In this document: positions 1 through 10,079 of the stretch, piece by piece | Numbering within the stretch: position 1 is the first letter of the stretch | Layout: each line of letters begins with the position of its first letter | From: Centipeda infelix ATCC 43532 | GTDB lineage: Bacteria; Bacillota; Negativicutes; Selenomonadales; Selenomonadaceae | NCBI RefSeq assembly: GCF_000234095.1 | Contig: NZ_JH376798.1 | Location: 339,424 to 403,423, forward strand | Length of the DNA stretch: 64,000 bases | Direction: 5' to 3' | The notes under the pieces: generated by a model | Database searches by the model: none | What the model was told of the DNA's origin: nothing | The model's input: the letters and a program-made list of their open reading frames with translations, nothing else | Program-made: the position numbers and the translations under genes

Positions 1-13
1 GATCTAACTATGC

Positions 14-19
14 TATCAT
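14..19 (+). promoter_or_regulatory. -10 element of the toxin transcript
   Basis: TATCAT preceded by TGC makes an extended -10. The -35 would lie off the window edge. The identification rests on the homologous segment at 18522-18595, where the same TATCAT has a TTGAAC -35 exactly 17 bases upstream. The two copies share ATCATGTGATTGAAAC from the -10 into the start of the transcript. Confidence 0.5.
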
Positions 20-39
20 GTGATTGAAACGTCCTGGGC

Positions 40-83
40 AGGAGCAATCCTGCGGCGGTATCTTTCCCCCGAAAGGGGGTGAG
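40..83 (+). promoter_or_regulatory. structured 5' leader with hidden Shine-Dalgarno
   Basis: Two short hairpins can be drawn in the leader of the small peptide. The first is GCAGGA-GCAA-TCCTGC, a 6-bp stem with a GNRA loop. The second, at 66-79, is CCCCC-GAAA-GGGGG, whose 3' arm is the G-run of the ribosome site GGGGGTGAG. Alternative pairings exist: TCCTG-GG-CAGGA, and CTTTC-CCCC-GAAAG, which frees the G-run. A leader that can close or open its own ribosome site is typical of type I toxin mRNAs. Confidence 0.55.
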
Positions 84-88
84 TAAGT

Positions 89-160
89 ATGACAGAAGTT
101 GACGCGATCGTTTTTCTGGTCGTTGCCACCGGATATCTGCTTGCAATAGCAAAAAAGTAA
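89..160 (+). CDS. 23-residue hydrophobic peptide, putative type I toxin
   Basis: A very short frame, MTEVDAIVFLVVATGYLLAIAKK. It has an acidic N-terminus, one hydrophobic stretch of about 15 residues (7-21) able to span the membrane, and a Lys-Lys end. This is the usual shape of membrane-active type I toxins. The start is set by GGGGGTGAG six to nine bases upstream, which is buried in a GNRA hairpin. The stop codon adjoins a terminator stem that serves an antisense transcript arising at about 239. No database family is recognised; the resemblance to TxpA/BsrG or holin-like toxins is by architecture only. It could instead be a leader peptide or a small membrane regulator. Confidence 0.5.
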   Translation: MTEVDAIVFLVVATGYLLAIAKK

Positions 161-239
161 CCGCCCACTCTGCCAAGTGAGCGGTTGTTCAAAAACAATT
201 CGTGATCTAGGAAAGATGCCGTCAAGGACGTTTCTTTCT
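151..239 (-). ncRNA. putative antisense RNA (antitoxin)
   Basis: On the minus strand a near-consensus promoter (TTGTCA, 17 bases, TATAAT, with extended TGC) should start a transcript near 239. It would run about 89 nt leftward and end at the stem AACCGCTCACT/AGTGGGCGGTT followed by six T residues inside the 3' end of the peptide gene. The RNA would therefore overlap the 3' part of the peptide mRNA head-on, as RatA overlaps txpA in Bacillus. Existence and function are inferred from these signals. Confidence 0.55.
159..186 (-). terminator. antisense RNA terminator
   Basis: An 11-bp stem with one non-canonical pair and a 6-base loop at 170-175. On the minus strand it is followed by ACTTTTTT (158-151). 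On the plus strand the following bases are not T-rich, so it acts mainly leftward. Confidence 0.6.
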
Positions 240-245
240 GTATCT

Positions 246-274
246 ATTATAGCAGGAAACATTCACCTTGACAA
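246..274 (-). promoter_or_regulatory. strong promoter of the antisense RNA
   Basis: Read on the minus strand: TTGTCA at 274-269, a 17-base spacer, and TGC-TATAAT with the -10 at 251-246. Five of six -35 bases and all six -10 bases match the sigma-A consensus. No leftward gene exists between here and the window edge, which supports a noncoding RNA. Confidence 0.65.
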
Positions 275-289
275 GTCAGAATATCATAG

Positions 290-317
290 AAAAAGAGCCG
301 CATCAGCGGCTCTTTTT
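290..317. terminator. bidirectional terminator
   Basis: A perfect stem, AAAAAGAGCCGC-ATCA-GCGGCTCTTTTT, with T-runs in both directions. It lies between the minus-strand transporter gene and the toxin-like locus and can end both transcripts. Confidence 0.8.
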
Positions 318-335
318 GATGTGTTAAGAAAATCC

Positions 336-1883
336 TTATCCCACAATCCAGGTGACAAAGTAGAGGACGAGCGGGATGGTGACGCAGAAGATACCGATGA
401 AGTCGATGTAGACACCAGTCTTGATCATCTTCGTGATCGGGATGTAACCGGACGCGTAGACAATGGCGTTCGGCGGCGTCGACACGGGCAGCATAAAGCC
501 GAGCGACGAGGAGAGTGCAATGCCGACCGCGACGTGTACGGGGCTGAAGCCCGCAGCGACCGCCGCCGTGATGCCGAGAGGGCCGATCATATTGGTTGCT
601 GCCGTGTGGCTTGTGAGCTCGGAGAGGAGCAGTGCCATCACGCAGAAGATCGCAACGAGGGCGAACTCGGAGGGCTCGCCGCCGAGCATGCCGACGATCT
701 TGTCGCCGACCCACTGCGAGAGACCCGTCTTATACATCATGCCGCCCATCGCAAGGCCGCCGCCGAACAGGATGAGCGTACCCCACTCAACTCCCTGCAC
801 CGCTGACTTCCACTCGAGCGTGAACTGGCGCTCCTTGAAGTTGATCGGCATGAGGAAGAGGAGCAGCGCACCGAACATCGCTGCAACCGCCTCGGGGAAG
901 AGGTGGTTATACATCTTGAGGATCGGCGAGGTGCTGCCGAGCGTCATCGAGAGGATGCCCGGGAAGACCCAGAGAGAGACAGCGACGAGGAAGCAGACGA
1001 GCGTGTTCTTCTGTGCGCGCGTCCAGCCGCCGAGCTCCGCGACGCGGGCGCGGATGAACTCCTCTGCGCCGTCGATGCGTGCCACATCGGGCGGGAACAT
1101 CCGAATGAGGATGAAGTATGTGATGATGAAGTAGACGACCATGGCGATTGCACCCCACGTCATCCATTCAAAGAAGGAGATGTGGATGTTCGCCATCTGG
1201 TCGAGGAAGCCGAGCATGATGATGTTCGGCGGGGTGCCGATCGGGGTGAGAACGCCGCCGATCGAGCAGGAATACGCGGTCATGAGCATGAGACCCGTTG
1301 CATACTTGTAGTCATGCAGGTCGATCTCCTTGCCGTTCGCCGCCATCATTTCCTTGATGGCACCGAGGAGACCGAGGGCAATCGGGAACATCATCGCGGC
1401 GGTCGCCGTGTTGCTGACCCAGCCGGAGCAGAGTGCTGCGGCAAGGCCGATTGCGAGGAAGATGCGGCGTGGATTCGAGCCGACCCATGAGCGGGCGAGC
1501 AGCCAGTAGGCGAACCGCTTGTCCAGCCCGTGATCCATCATCGCCTTTGCGAGGATGAATCCGCCCATGAAGAGGAAGATCATCGGATTTGCAAAGGCAG
1601 CGTACGCGTCCTTTGCGGTGACAACGCCGGTGACAACGGCGAGCGTCGGACCGATCAGAGACGTGACGGGGATGGGAACCGGTTCGGTAATCCACCAGAG
1701 AGCGACGAGAACCATGATGGCAAGCAGTTTGTGTGATGCGACCGTCAGTCCTTCGATGGGTGTCAGGAATACCAACAGGGCAAGGATTGGTGCTCCGAAC
1801 AGTCCTACCAGACGTCGTGTCCGATCAAACTTTTGCTCTGCCTCATGGATTCTTTGGGCTTCTTTGCTTTGATCAGCACTCAT
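336..1883 (-). CDS. DASS family (SLC13) anion/dicarboxylate transporter
   Basis: A 515-residue inner-membrane protein of the divalent anion:sodium symporter family, expected to import succinate, malate or related anions with sodium. About a dozen hydrophobic segments follow a charged N-terminus of about 30 residues. The family's Ser-Asn-Thr signature is seen in SNTATAAMM (about residue 157), and the matching second-half element lies near ATNMIGPLG. The start is the ATG preceded by AAGGAGG eight bases away; an upstream in-frame ATG would put that ribosome site inside the gene. The gene is monocistronic, with a bidirectional terminator just downstream. The substrate cannot be told from sequence. 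Confidence 0.85.
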   Translation of the reverse strand: MSADQSKEAQRIHEAEQKFDRTRRLVGLFGAPILALLVFLTPIEGLTVASHKLLAIMVLVALWWITEPVPIPVTSLIGPTLAVVTGVVTAKDAYAAFANPMIFLFMGGFILAKAMMDHGLDKRFAYWLLARSWVGSNPRRIFLAIGLAAALCSGWVSNTATAAMMFPIALGLLGAIKEMMAANGKEIDLHDYKYATGLMLMTAYSCSIGGVLTPIGTPPNIIMLGFLDQMANIHISFFEWMTWGAIAMVVYFIITYFILIRMFPPDVARIDGAEEFIRARVAELGGWTRAQKNTLVCFLVAVSLWVFPGILSMTLGSTSPILKMYNHLFPEAVAAMFGALLLFLMPINFKERQFTLEWKSAVQGVEWGTLILFGGGLAMGGMMYKTGLSQWVGDKIVGMLGGEPSEFALVAIFCVMALLLSELTSHTAATNMIGPLGITAAVAAGFSPVHVAVGIALSSSLGFMLPVSTPPNAIVYASGYIPITKMIKTGVYIDFIGIFCVTIPLVLYFVTWIVG

Positions 1884-2006
1884 TTCTTCAGCCTCCTTAT
1901 ACATTACAGTAATAATTTCCTTACCCAGTTATTATTATACGAAATTTTCAACCCTTTTGGCAACTATTTTCTTGTCATGATATTAACTTTTTTTTTCCAC
2001 AATTTC

Positions 2007-2015
2007 TGCTATAAT
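2007..2015 (+). promoter_or_regulatory. extended -10 for the alcohol dehydrogenase operon
   Basis: TGC-TATAAT lies about 40 bases before the start codon at 2054. No good -35 is present (a T-rich tract lies there), as is normal for extended -10 promoters. Confidence 0.5.
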
Positions 2016-2053
2016 ATAGATGCTGAATTCGTAACAATATGAGGAGGATTTTC

Positions 2054-3238
2054 ATGCAAAGCTTTACCTATCACTGCCCGACCGAGATCATCTTCGGACG
2101 GGACGCGGAGAATGCGGTCGCCGAGAAGCTGCGCGCGTTCGGGGCGAGCCGCGTGCTCATCCTCTACGGCGGCGGCAGCGCAGAGCGTTCGGGGCTGCTC
2201 TCGCGGATTGAGAAAAATCTGACCTCTGAGGGACTGGCGTTCCTCGTCATGGGCGGCGTGCGCCCAAATCCGCGTGTCTCGTTCGTGCGTGAGGCGATCC
2301 GCGAGGGAGTTGCCGCCAATGTCAACTTCATCCTTGCCGTCGGCGGCGGCAGTGTCATCGACTCGGCAAAGGCGGTCGCGCACGGCATTGCAAATCCACA
2401 TGTTGATATCTGGGATATCTGGACGCGCAAGGCGGAGCTCACAAAGACCATGCCCTTTGGTGCGGTGCTCACGATCCCGGCGGCGGGCAGCGAGACGAGT
2501 GACTCGGCAGTGCTCACGAACGAGGATACGGGGCGCAAGGTGGGGCTGAACACTCAGCTGAACCGACCCGTCGTTGCCTTTATGAACCCGGAGCTCGCGT
2601 TTACCTTGCCGCGCGAACAGATTGCGGCGGGGGCGGCGGACATCATGATGCACACGATGGAGCGCTATTTTACAAGTGTCAAGGAGCCGAATCTCCTCAC
2701 TGACCGCATTTCCACAGAGCTCCTGCGCACCGTGATGGAGTCTGTGCGCCGGCTTCTCGTCAGCCGCAAGGACTACGATGCAATGAGCGAGCTGATGTGG
2801 GCGGGCAGTCTCTCACACTGCGGCATCACCGAGCTCGGACGCAGGAAGGACTTCTCCGTGCACAAGCTCGGACACGAGCTGTCTGCACGCTACGATGCGA
2901 CGCATGCACAGACCCTCACCGCGCTCTGGGGCTCGTGGGCACGGTACGTCTACAAGTATGATGCGGCGCGTTTTGCACAGTTCGCAGGGGCGATCTTTGG
3001 TGTCGATGCGGGCACGGACGAAGAGCGTACACGCGCGGGCATCCGCAAAATGGAGGAATTCTTCGTCGCGATCGGAATGCCGACGAGCCTTGCGGGGCTT
3101 GGCATCGGGGAGCTCTCGAAGGGGATGATCGAGGAGCTTGCGGGCGCTGCGACAGCGAATGATACGATCCGTCTCGGTGACTTCCACCCGCTCACACGCG
3201 ACGATGCCATTGCAATCTACGACATGGCGAATCACTGA
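2054..3238 (+). CDS. iron-containing alcohol dehydrogenase (butanol dehydrogenase-like)
   Basis: A 394-residue member of the iron-dependent group III alcohol dehydrogenases, NAD(P)H-dependent aldehyde reductases of the YqhD/BdhA type. The nucleotide-binding GGGS motif is in AVGGGSVIDSAKA (about residue 94). The metal site is expected in the second half, in the histidines of AADIMMHTMERYF, HKLGHELSARYDATHAQT and nearby. The start is chosen at the ATG six bases after GAGGAGG; an earlier ATG overlaps that site. A RpiR regulator follows after 14 bases, so the two are probably co-transcribed. The natural substrate is unknown. Confidence 0.85.
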   Translation: MQSFTYHCPTEIIFGRDAENAVAEKLRAFGASRVLILYGGGSAERSGLLSRIEKNLTSEGLAFLVMGGVRPNPRVSFVREAIREGVAANVNFILAVGGGSVIDSAKAVAHGIANPHVDIWDIWTRKAELTKTMPFGAVLTIPAAGSETSDSAVLTNEDTGRKVGLNTQLNRPVVAFMNPELAFTLPREQIAAGAADIMMHTMERYFTSVKEPNLLTDRISTELLRTVMESVRRLLVSRKDYDAMSELMWAGSLSHCGITELGRRKDFSVHKLGHELSARYDATHAQTLTALWGSWARYVYKYDAARFAQFAGAIFGVDAGTDEERTRAGIRKMEEFFVAIGMPTSLAGLGIGELSKGMIEELAGAATANDTIRLGDFHPLTRDDAIAIYDMANH

Positions 3239-3252
3239 GGTATGCTGCAACG

Positions 3253-4095
3253 ATGAAGATACTCAACCGGCTGGACCAGCCTCCGTTTCGCGTGTCCAAG
3301 GGCGACCGCAAGATCATTGACTGCATTCGCGCACACCTCACGGAGATCCCGCGCATGACCATCTCCGAGATCGCGCTTGCGAGCGGAACGGCGGAGGCGA
3401 CCTGCACGCGCTTTGTCCGCAAGATGGGCTTCGCGGGGCTCGCCGACTTCAAGGCGGCACTTGCTGAGGAGGGGGCGGAGCTCGGACGCTATCTCGATCG
3501 TGGGAACATCCGAAACAGCGAGACACCGCGCGAGACGGCACGCAAGCTCCTCTCCGCGAATATGATCGCACTCGAAAAGACGCAGGACATCATCCGCGAC
3601 GAGGTGATCGGCGCGTGTGCACACCTTCTCATCGGTGCGCACCGCATCGCCTTCATTGGACTGGGCTACTCCGGCATCATCGCGCAGGACTCGTATTTCA
3701 AATTCATGCGCATTGGCATGAACTGCGTCGCCCTGCACGACAACCACACCATGCGGATGCTCGCCGCCATCATGGAGCCGGACGATGTCGTTGTCGCCGT
3801 CTCCCACTCGGGTGAGACCGCAGAGATCCTTGAGACCGTCGCGCTCGCACGCGCACGCGGCGTGCGGATCATCTCACTCACAGAGGAGCACCGCTCGCGC
3901 CTGCGTGCGGCATCTGACGTGAGCCTCACCTACATCGCCGAGGAGACCCCGCTCGAGACCGGCTCCATCGCCTCCAAGACGGCGCAGTTCTTCCTCGTTG
4001 ACCTCGTCTATACCGAGGTGCTGAAGATCCTCCCGCCGAGTGCGATGGAAAAGAAAATCCGCACGACCGAAGCCGTGCGGCAGACTAAGATATAG
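3253..4095 (+). CDS. MurR/RpiR family transcriptional regulator
   Basis: A 280-residue regulator with an N-terminal helix-turn-helix of the RpiR type (about residues 5-80, including ISEIALASGTAEATCTRFVRKMGF) and a C-terminal SIS sugar-phosphate isomerase domain (about 125-255). Such proteins sense phosphosugars and usually control a nearby catabolic gene. Here the partner is the upstream alcohol dehydrogenase, 14 bases away. A hairpin terminator follows. The ligand is not predictable. Confidence 0.85.
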   Translation: MKILNRLDQPPFRVSKGDRKIIDCIRAHLTEIPRMTISEIALASGTAEATCTRFVRKMGFAGLADFKAALAEEGAELGRYLDRGNIRNSETPRETARKLLSANMIALEKTQDIIRDEVIGACAHLLIGAHRIAFIGLGYSGIIAQDSYFKFMRIGMNCVALHDNHTMRMLAAIMEPDDVVVAVSHSGETAEILETVALARARGVRIISLTEEHRSRLRAASDVSLTYIAEETPLETGSIASKTAQFFLVDLVYTEVLKILPPSAMEKKIRTTEAVRQTKI

Positions 4096-4116
4096 CGCAG
4101 CTGCGACTCCCGAAAG

Positions 4117-4153
4117 AAAACCTCCGTCTCTCAGCATAAGAGGCGGAGGTTTT
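4117..4153. terminator. terminator
   Basis: The stem AAAACCTCCG ... CGGAGGTTTT, with inner pairing, sits between the convergent RpiR gene and the acetyltransferase gene and can serve both. Confidence 0.75.
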
Positions 4154-4164
4154 GCCGTTTGTTA

Positions 4165-5196
4165 TCAGAGCGGCGGAAAGACCAGTCCTCCGTGGTCCAG
4201 CCCATAGCGGATCGTAAGTCCTGCATCGGCGGCATAGTCCACGGCGCGGGAGCAGACGGGCTCGCGCGTTGTGATGTAGACGTTCGATGACTGGAGTGCT
4301 GCGATGGAAAAGGGCATCGTGCTGCTGCATCGGTGGGAGAGAACGAGCGGCATATGGTCACCGTAGTCTCTGATGCGGGCGGCGATTCCCTCCTCATAGA
4401 GGTGGATATCCTCCCGCTCGGGCATCGCCAGGACGAGTGCCGCCCGATCCTGTTCTGTATACGCCGCGAGGAAGCTGTCGATCACGCGCGGCCAAGCACA
4501 GTAGGGGATGGGAATCTCGAAATCGGGGATGAAGTAGGAGACCGTATAGCCCTGCGTGCGCAGCTGCTCGATGGCGGCTGCCGTCTCATCCTGCGCCGCC
4601 TCCTGCGGCGGCAGATCAAATTGGGCAAGAAAGCACTCCATATCATCGTGATGCGCGAGGAGGAGCGGCTCGATCTCCTCCTGCGGCAGGTTCCACCACT
4701 TGATGCGCTGTAGGCGCGCAATCGTCTCCGTATCGAAGCGGTACTTGATCACGCGCGCGGGGTTGCCGACCACAATGGCATACGGCGGCACATCCTTTGT
4801 GATGACTGCGCCTGCACCGATGACGGCCCCGTTGCCGATGTGTACGCCGCTCATCAGCAGCACATCGCCGCCGATCCACACATCGTTTCCGATGATGATC
4901 TGATGGCGGTTGATGTTGGTGAACTCATCTTCATTACATCCGTCAAATGCAGAGGCGAGCGGATAGGTCGTGATCGCATGATGATCGTGGTTCAGCCCAA
5001 GATAGAAGGAAAGATTGTGCGCGAGCGAGCTGTATCTGCCGACGAGGATGTGCGCATCGGTTGAGGGGAGATACGCCGTCCCGCCCACCAGATAGCTGCG
5101 CGCATCGAGCGTCAGGAGCGCCATGTCCGCATGATCCTTGATGGGGATCTTGCGCACCCGTGGCGAGAACTCGAGCATATCAATGGTCTGAATCAA
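4165..5196 (-). CDS. left-handed beta-helix O-acetyltransferase with C-terminal extension
   Basis: About 343 residues. Residues about 60-160 are a hexapeptide-repeat acyltransferase of the CatB/streptogramin acetyltransferase type ([46 protein letters not shown]). The segment [10 protein letters not shown] carries the expected catalytic histidine. It should transfer an acetyl group from acetyl-CoA to a sugar or small molecule. About 140 residues follow the helix, ending in a [17 protein letters not shown]-like segment that I do not recognise; the family normally ends at about 210. The start is probably the TTG after AGAGGG; ATG at 5178 is the alternative. A drug-resistance role should not be assumed. 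Confidence 0.7.
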   Translation of the reverse strand: MIQTIDMLEFSPRVRKIPIKDHADMALLTLDARSYLVGGTAYLPSTDAHILVGRYSSLAHNLSFYLGLNHDHHAITTYPLASAFDGCNEDEFTNINRHQIIIGNDVWIGGDVLLMSGVHIGNGAVIGAGAVITKDVPPYAIVVGNPARVIKYRFDTETIARLQRIKWWNLPQEEIEPLLLAHHDDMECFLAQFDLPPQEAAQDETAAAIEQLRTQGYTVSYFIPDFEIPIPYCAWPRVIDSFLAAYTEQDRAALVLAMPEREDIHLYEEGIAARIRDYGDHMPLVLSHRCSSTMPFSIAALQSSNVYITTREPVCSRAVDYAADAGLTIRYGLDHGGLVFPPL

Positions 5197-5238
5197 ATCC
5201 GTTCCCTCTCTTTCAGGCTGTGTGGATGTGTGATGGTT

Positions 5239-5403
5239 TAGGGAAGTACTGATCAATTCAGCCGCGCCATCTTAGCGCATCTTTTTTGCCCGCTTTTCGT
5301 TAGCAAATCCTCCACATAGCTTTGGCTATGCGTCCGATTTTCCTCCTTGTTCGGACAAAAAATCTACGCCAATCGGAGGGGCTGTTTTATCAGCGATTCC
5401 TTA
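5239..5403. mobile_element. MITE-like element, copy A
   Basis: A 165-bp noncoding element with inverted ends: TAGGGAAGTACTGATCAATT on the left and TTTTATCAGCGATTCCTTA on the right. Its interior (a TTCGGACAAAAAATCTACGCCAAT-like block) recurs in copy C at 52221-52577 and in part in copy B at 35013-35105. No transposase is encoded, so it would be moved by an enzyme elsewhere. It fills the space between two minus-strand genes. Confidence 0.65.
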
Positions 5404-5485
5404 GATTCGCGGCATACAGATCAATTTCCTGCTTACGATCAAAAATCCCCCGCTTCCCATGGAGGCGGGGGATCTTGTATGCGAC

Positions 5486-7933
<2,448 letters not shown>

Positions 7934-7974
7934 AATGTCACCTCTTTGTGTTCGTTCCATAAAATGCCACGTTG

Positions 7975-8003
7975 ATTATAGCATTTTCGCGGGGAAAAGT
8001 CTA
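7975..8003 (-). promoter_or_regulatory. gyrA promoter
   Basis: On the minus strand: TAGACT (8003-7998), 17 bases, then TATAAT (7980-7975) with an extended TGC. Transcription would begin near 7968, giving a leader of about 35 nt to the TTG start at 7933. Confidence 0.6.
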
Positions 8004-8034
8004 TGTTTGCGGGGAATGTGGGGGCGTTTCTGCT

Positions 8035-8197
8035 TGCGTACTCCTCGCAGAACCCTCGTTACGCAAGTGGTCGGGCTCTTATCTGCCTAAATACCTGCGG
8101 ATTCCAAACGCGCTTCGCTTGAACGGTTAAAATCCGCAGGGGGCAGAACGAGCCCTTTCCTCCGCTTGCTCCACTAGGGTTTGCTACGGAGCACGCA
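8035..8197. repeat. nested palindromic repeat R3, copy 1
   Basis: A 163-bp element that is almost wholly self-complementary. The outer arms are TGCGTACTCC.../...GGAGCACGCA. Inside them lie AACCCTCGTTACGCAAG/CTTGCTCCACTAGGGTT, then GGGCTC/GAGCCC, then CCTGCGGATT/AATCCGCAGG around CGCGCTTCGCTTGAACG. Homologous copies occur at 44777-44948 and 48551-48726. The sequence from 7961 to 8346 (between gyrA and the glycosyltransferase gene) holds only the gyrA promoter and this element; the last 150 bases show nothing recognisable apart from the next gene's ribosome site. Confidence 0.8.
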
Positions 8198-8346
8198 TAG
8201 CGGCATATCCATCCGTCCGCATCATTTAGGCTTACGCGAGGAGTTCGCATGGCTGCATTGCCATTCCCCATACATTAGCTGCACGCATAGCACGCTAAAA
8301 GGGATTTTGTATCTCATCGTCGAATAAAGCGGATGGAGGTGGACGC

Positions 8347-10068
8347 ATGAAGAACATAGCAGCGCGACGGCAGGAGATGCTGATGCGGGCGAATGCGCTG
8401 TACGAGGCGAAGGAGTACGCACGCGCGGCAGAGGCGGCGGCGGAGCTGCTCGCGGCTCTGCCCGAGGATGTGGAGATGCGCTACATCCGTGCGGCGGCAT
8501 TGACGGGGCTGGAGCGATACGAGGAGGCACGCGCGGAGATCGCACGCATCCGCACGATTCGTCCCGATCACGTGGGGGCGGCGCGGCAGGAGGTCTACAT
8601 CGACCGTGCGGAGGGGAAGTTCTGCACTGAGATCGTGCATCTGCGCACCTTGATCGCCGCACTGGAACGGCGCATCGCCGCAGGGGATAACATCGCCTAT
8701 CATACGGTCTTTCTCGCGAGTGCCTACAGCCTCCTCGGCGAGGCTCTGACGCTGACGGGTGAGAGCGCGGCGGCGGTCGATGCCTTCCGCGCATCCGGCC
8801 GTCACGAGACACGCCCCGCGCAGAGGGCGGCAGAGTACAGCAACGCCCTCTTTGCTGCGAACTATCTGCCCGAGGGTCTGCGCTCCTCGTACACAGATCT
8901 TGCACGCGGCTACGGTGCGCTCTATGCGGATGTCACGCCGCTCGCGTCTCGTGCGGACGCTGCGCGCGGGCACGACCGCATCCGCGTCGGCTACATCTCG
9001 CCTGACCTGCGCACGCACCCTGTGGGTACGCTGATCCGCCCACTCCTCGCACTCCATGACCGCACGCGTTTTACCGTCTGCTGCTATGCGAACTGCATGG
9101 AGGACGCACTCTCGCACGGGCTGCGTGCGGCGGCGGATGCGTGGCGCAACATACAGGGGATGCCCGCAGAGGAGGTCGCGGCACTGGTACGCGCGGACGA
9201 GATCGACATTCTCGTTGACCTCGCGGGACACACACAGCACAACTGCCTTCCCGTGCTCGCGCACAAGCCCGCGCCCGTGCAGGTGACGGGCATCGGCTAC
9301 TTCAATACGACGGGGCTGCCCGCCATTGACTATATGCTCTCGGATGTGCACGTCGATCCCATAGGGACGGCAGATCCCTCCTTCACGGAGGAGATGATCC
9401 GTTTGCCGCACAGCCATTTCTGCTATGTGCTGCCCGAGGGGCTTCCCCCCGTTGCCCCGCCGCCGATGGAGCAGAGCGGTTCTGTGACGTTCGGCTCGTT
9501 CAACAATTTCAGCAAGGTGACGGACGAGGTACTGCGTCTCTGGAAAGAGGTGCTCGATGTCGTACCGCGCTCCCGTCTTCTCCTGAAGAGCAAACTCTTT
9601 GCGAGTGCGGAGGGCAGAGAGCTCGCGGCAGAGCGTTTCTCGCGCTGCGGGATTCCCCCGGAACGCGTGGAGATGCGTGCGTTCAGCCGAGACCATCTCG
9701 CAGAGTACGGGGATATGGACATCGCGCTCGACACATTCCCCTATACGGGCGGCATCACCACCTGCGAGGCTTTGGCGATGGGCGTGCCCGTTGTGACTCT
9801 GCGCGGGGCGAGCCACGGTGCGCGGTTCGGGGAGAGCCTCCTTACAAATGCAAACCTCGCGGAACTGATCGCCGATACCCCTGCGGACTATGTGCAGATC
9901 GCGGCGACACTGGCATCCGCGCCCGAGACCCTCGCCTCCCTGCGGACGAATCTGCGCACGATCCTCGCGCACGCCCCGCTGACCGACGCACGCACGTATG
10001 TCTGTGACGTGGAGGCGGCATATGCAGAGATCTGGGAGCGGTTCGTACGCGCTGCGGACAGAATGTGA
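8347..10068 (+). CDS. TPR-containing O-GlcNAc transferase-like protein (GT41, SPINDLY type)
   Basis: A 573-residue cytoplasmic glycosyltransferase. TPR-like helices occupy about residues 10-115 and the GT41 catalytic region about 215-565. Visible family elements are RVGYISPDLRTHPVG, DLAGHTQHN, PVQVTGIGYFNTTGLPAIDY, TFGSFNNFSKVTDEVLRLW, LLLKSKLF (nucleotide-binding Lys) and the donor-site segment DTFPYTGGITTCEALAMGVPVVT. It should transfer a sugar from a UDP donor to protein Ser/Thr. In Selenomonas relatives such enzymes are often linked to surface protein or flagellin modification, but no target gene adjoins it. GGAGGTGG precedes the ATG. The next gene starts 11 bases after its stop. Confidence 0.85.
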   Translation: MKNIAARRQEMLMRANALYEAKEYARAAEAAAELLAALPEDVEMRYIRAAALTGLERYEEARAEIARIRTIRPDHVGAARQEVYIDRAEGKFCTEIVHLRTLIAALERRIAAGDNIAYHTVFLASAYSLLGEALTLTGESAAAVDAFRASGRHETRPAQRAAEYSNALFAANYLPEGLRSSYTDLARGYGALYADVTPLASRADAARGHDRIRVGYISPDLRTHPVGTLIRPLLALHDRTRFTVCCYANCMEDALSHGLRAAADAWRNIQGMPAEEVAALVRADEIDILVDLAGHTQHNCLPVLAHKPAPVQVTGIGYFNTTGLPAIDYMLSDVHVDPIGTADPSFTEEMIRLPHSHFCYVLPEGLPPVAPPPMEQSGSVTFGSFNNFSKVTDEVLRLWKEVLDVVPRSRLLLKSKLFASAEGRELAAERFSRCGIPPERVEMRAFSRDHLAEYGDMDIALDTFPYTGGITTCEALAMGVPVVTLRGASHGARFGESLLTNANLAELIADTPADYVQIAATLASAPETLASLRTNLRTILAHAPLTDARTYVCDVEAAYAEIWERFVRAADRM

Positions 10069-10079
10069 GATGTGCTGAT

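Noticed and set aside
4165-5196. Call as a chloramphenicol or streptogramin resistance gene
   Set aside because: Only the general hexapeptide acyltransferase fold is visible, the C-terminal extension is atypical, and substrate cannot be inferred.
8314-9972. 552-codon minus-strand frame across the O-GlcNAc transferase gene
   Set aside because: It is antisense to a gene with clear catalytic motifs; the translation is Arg/His-rich without any recognisable domain.
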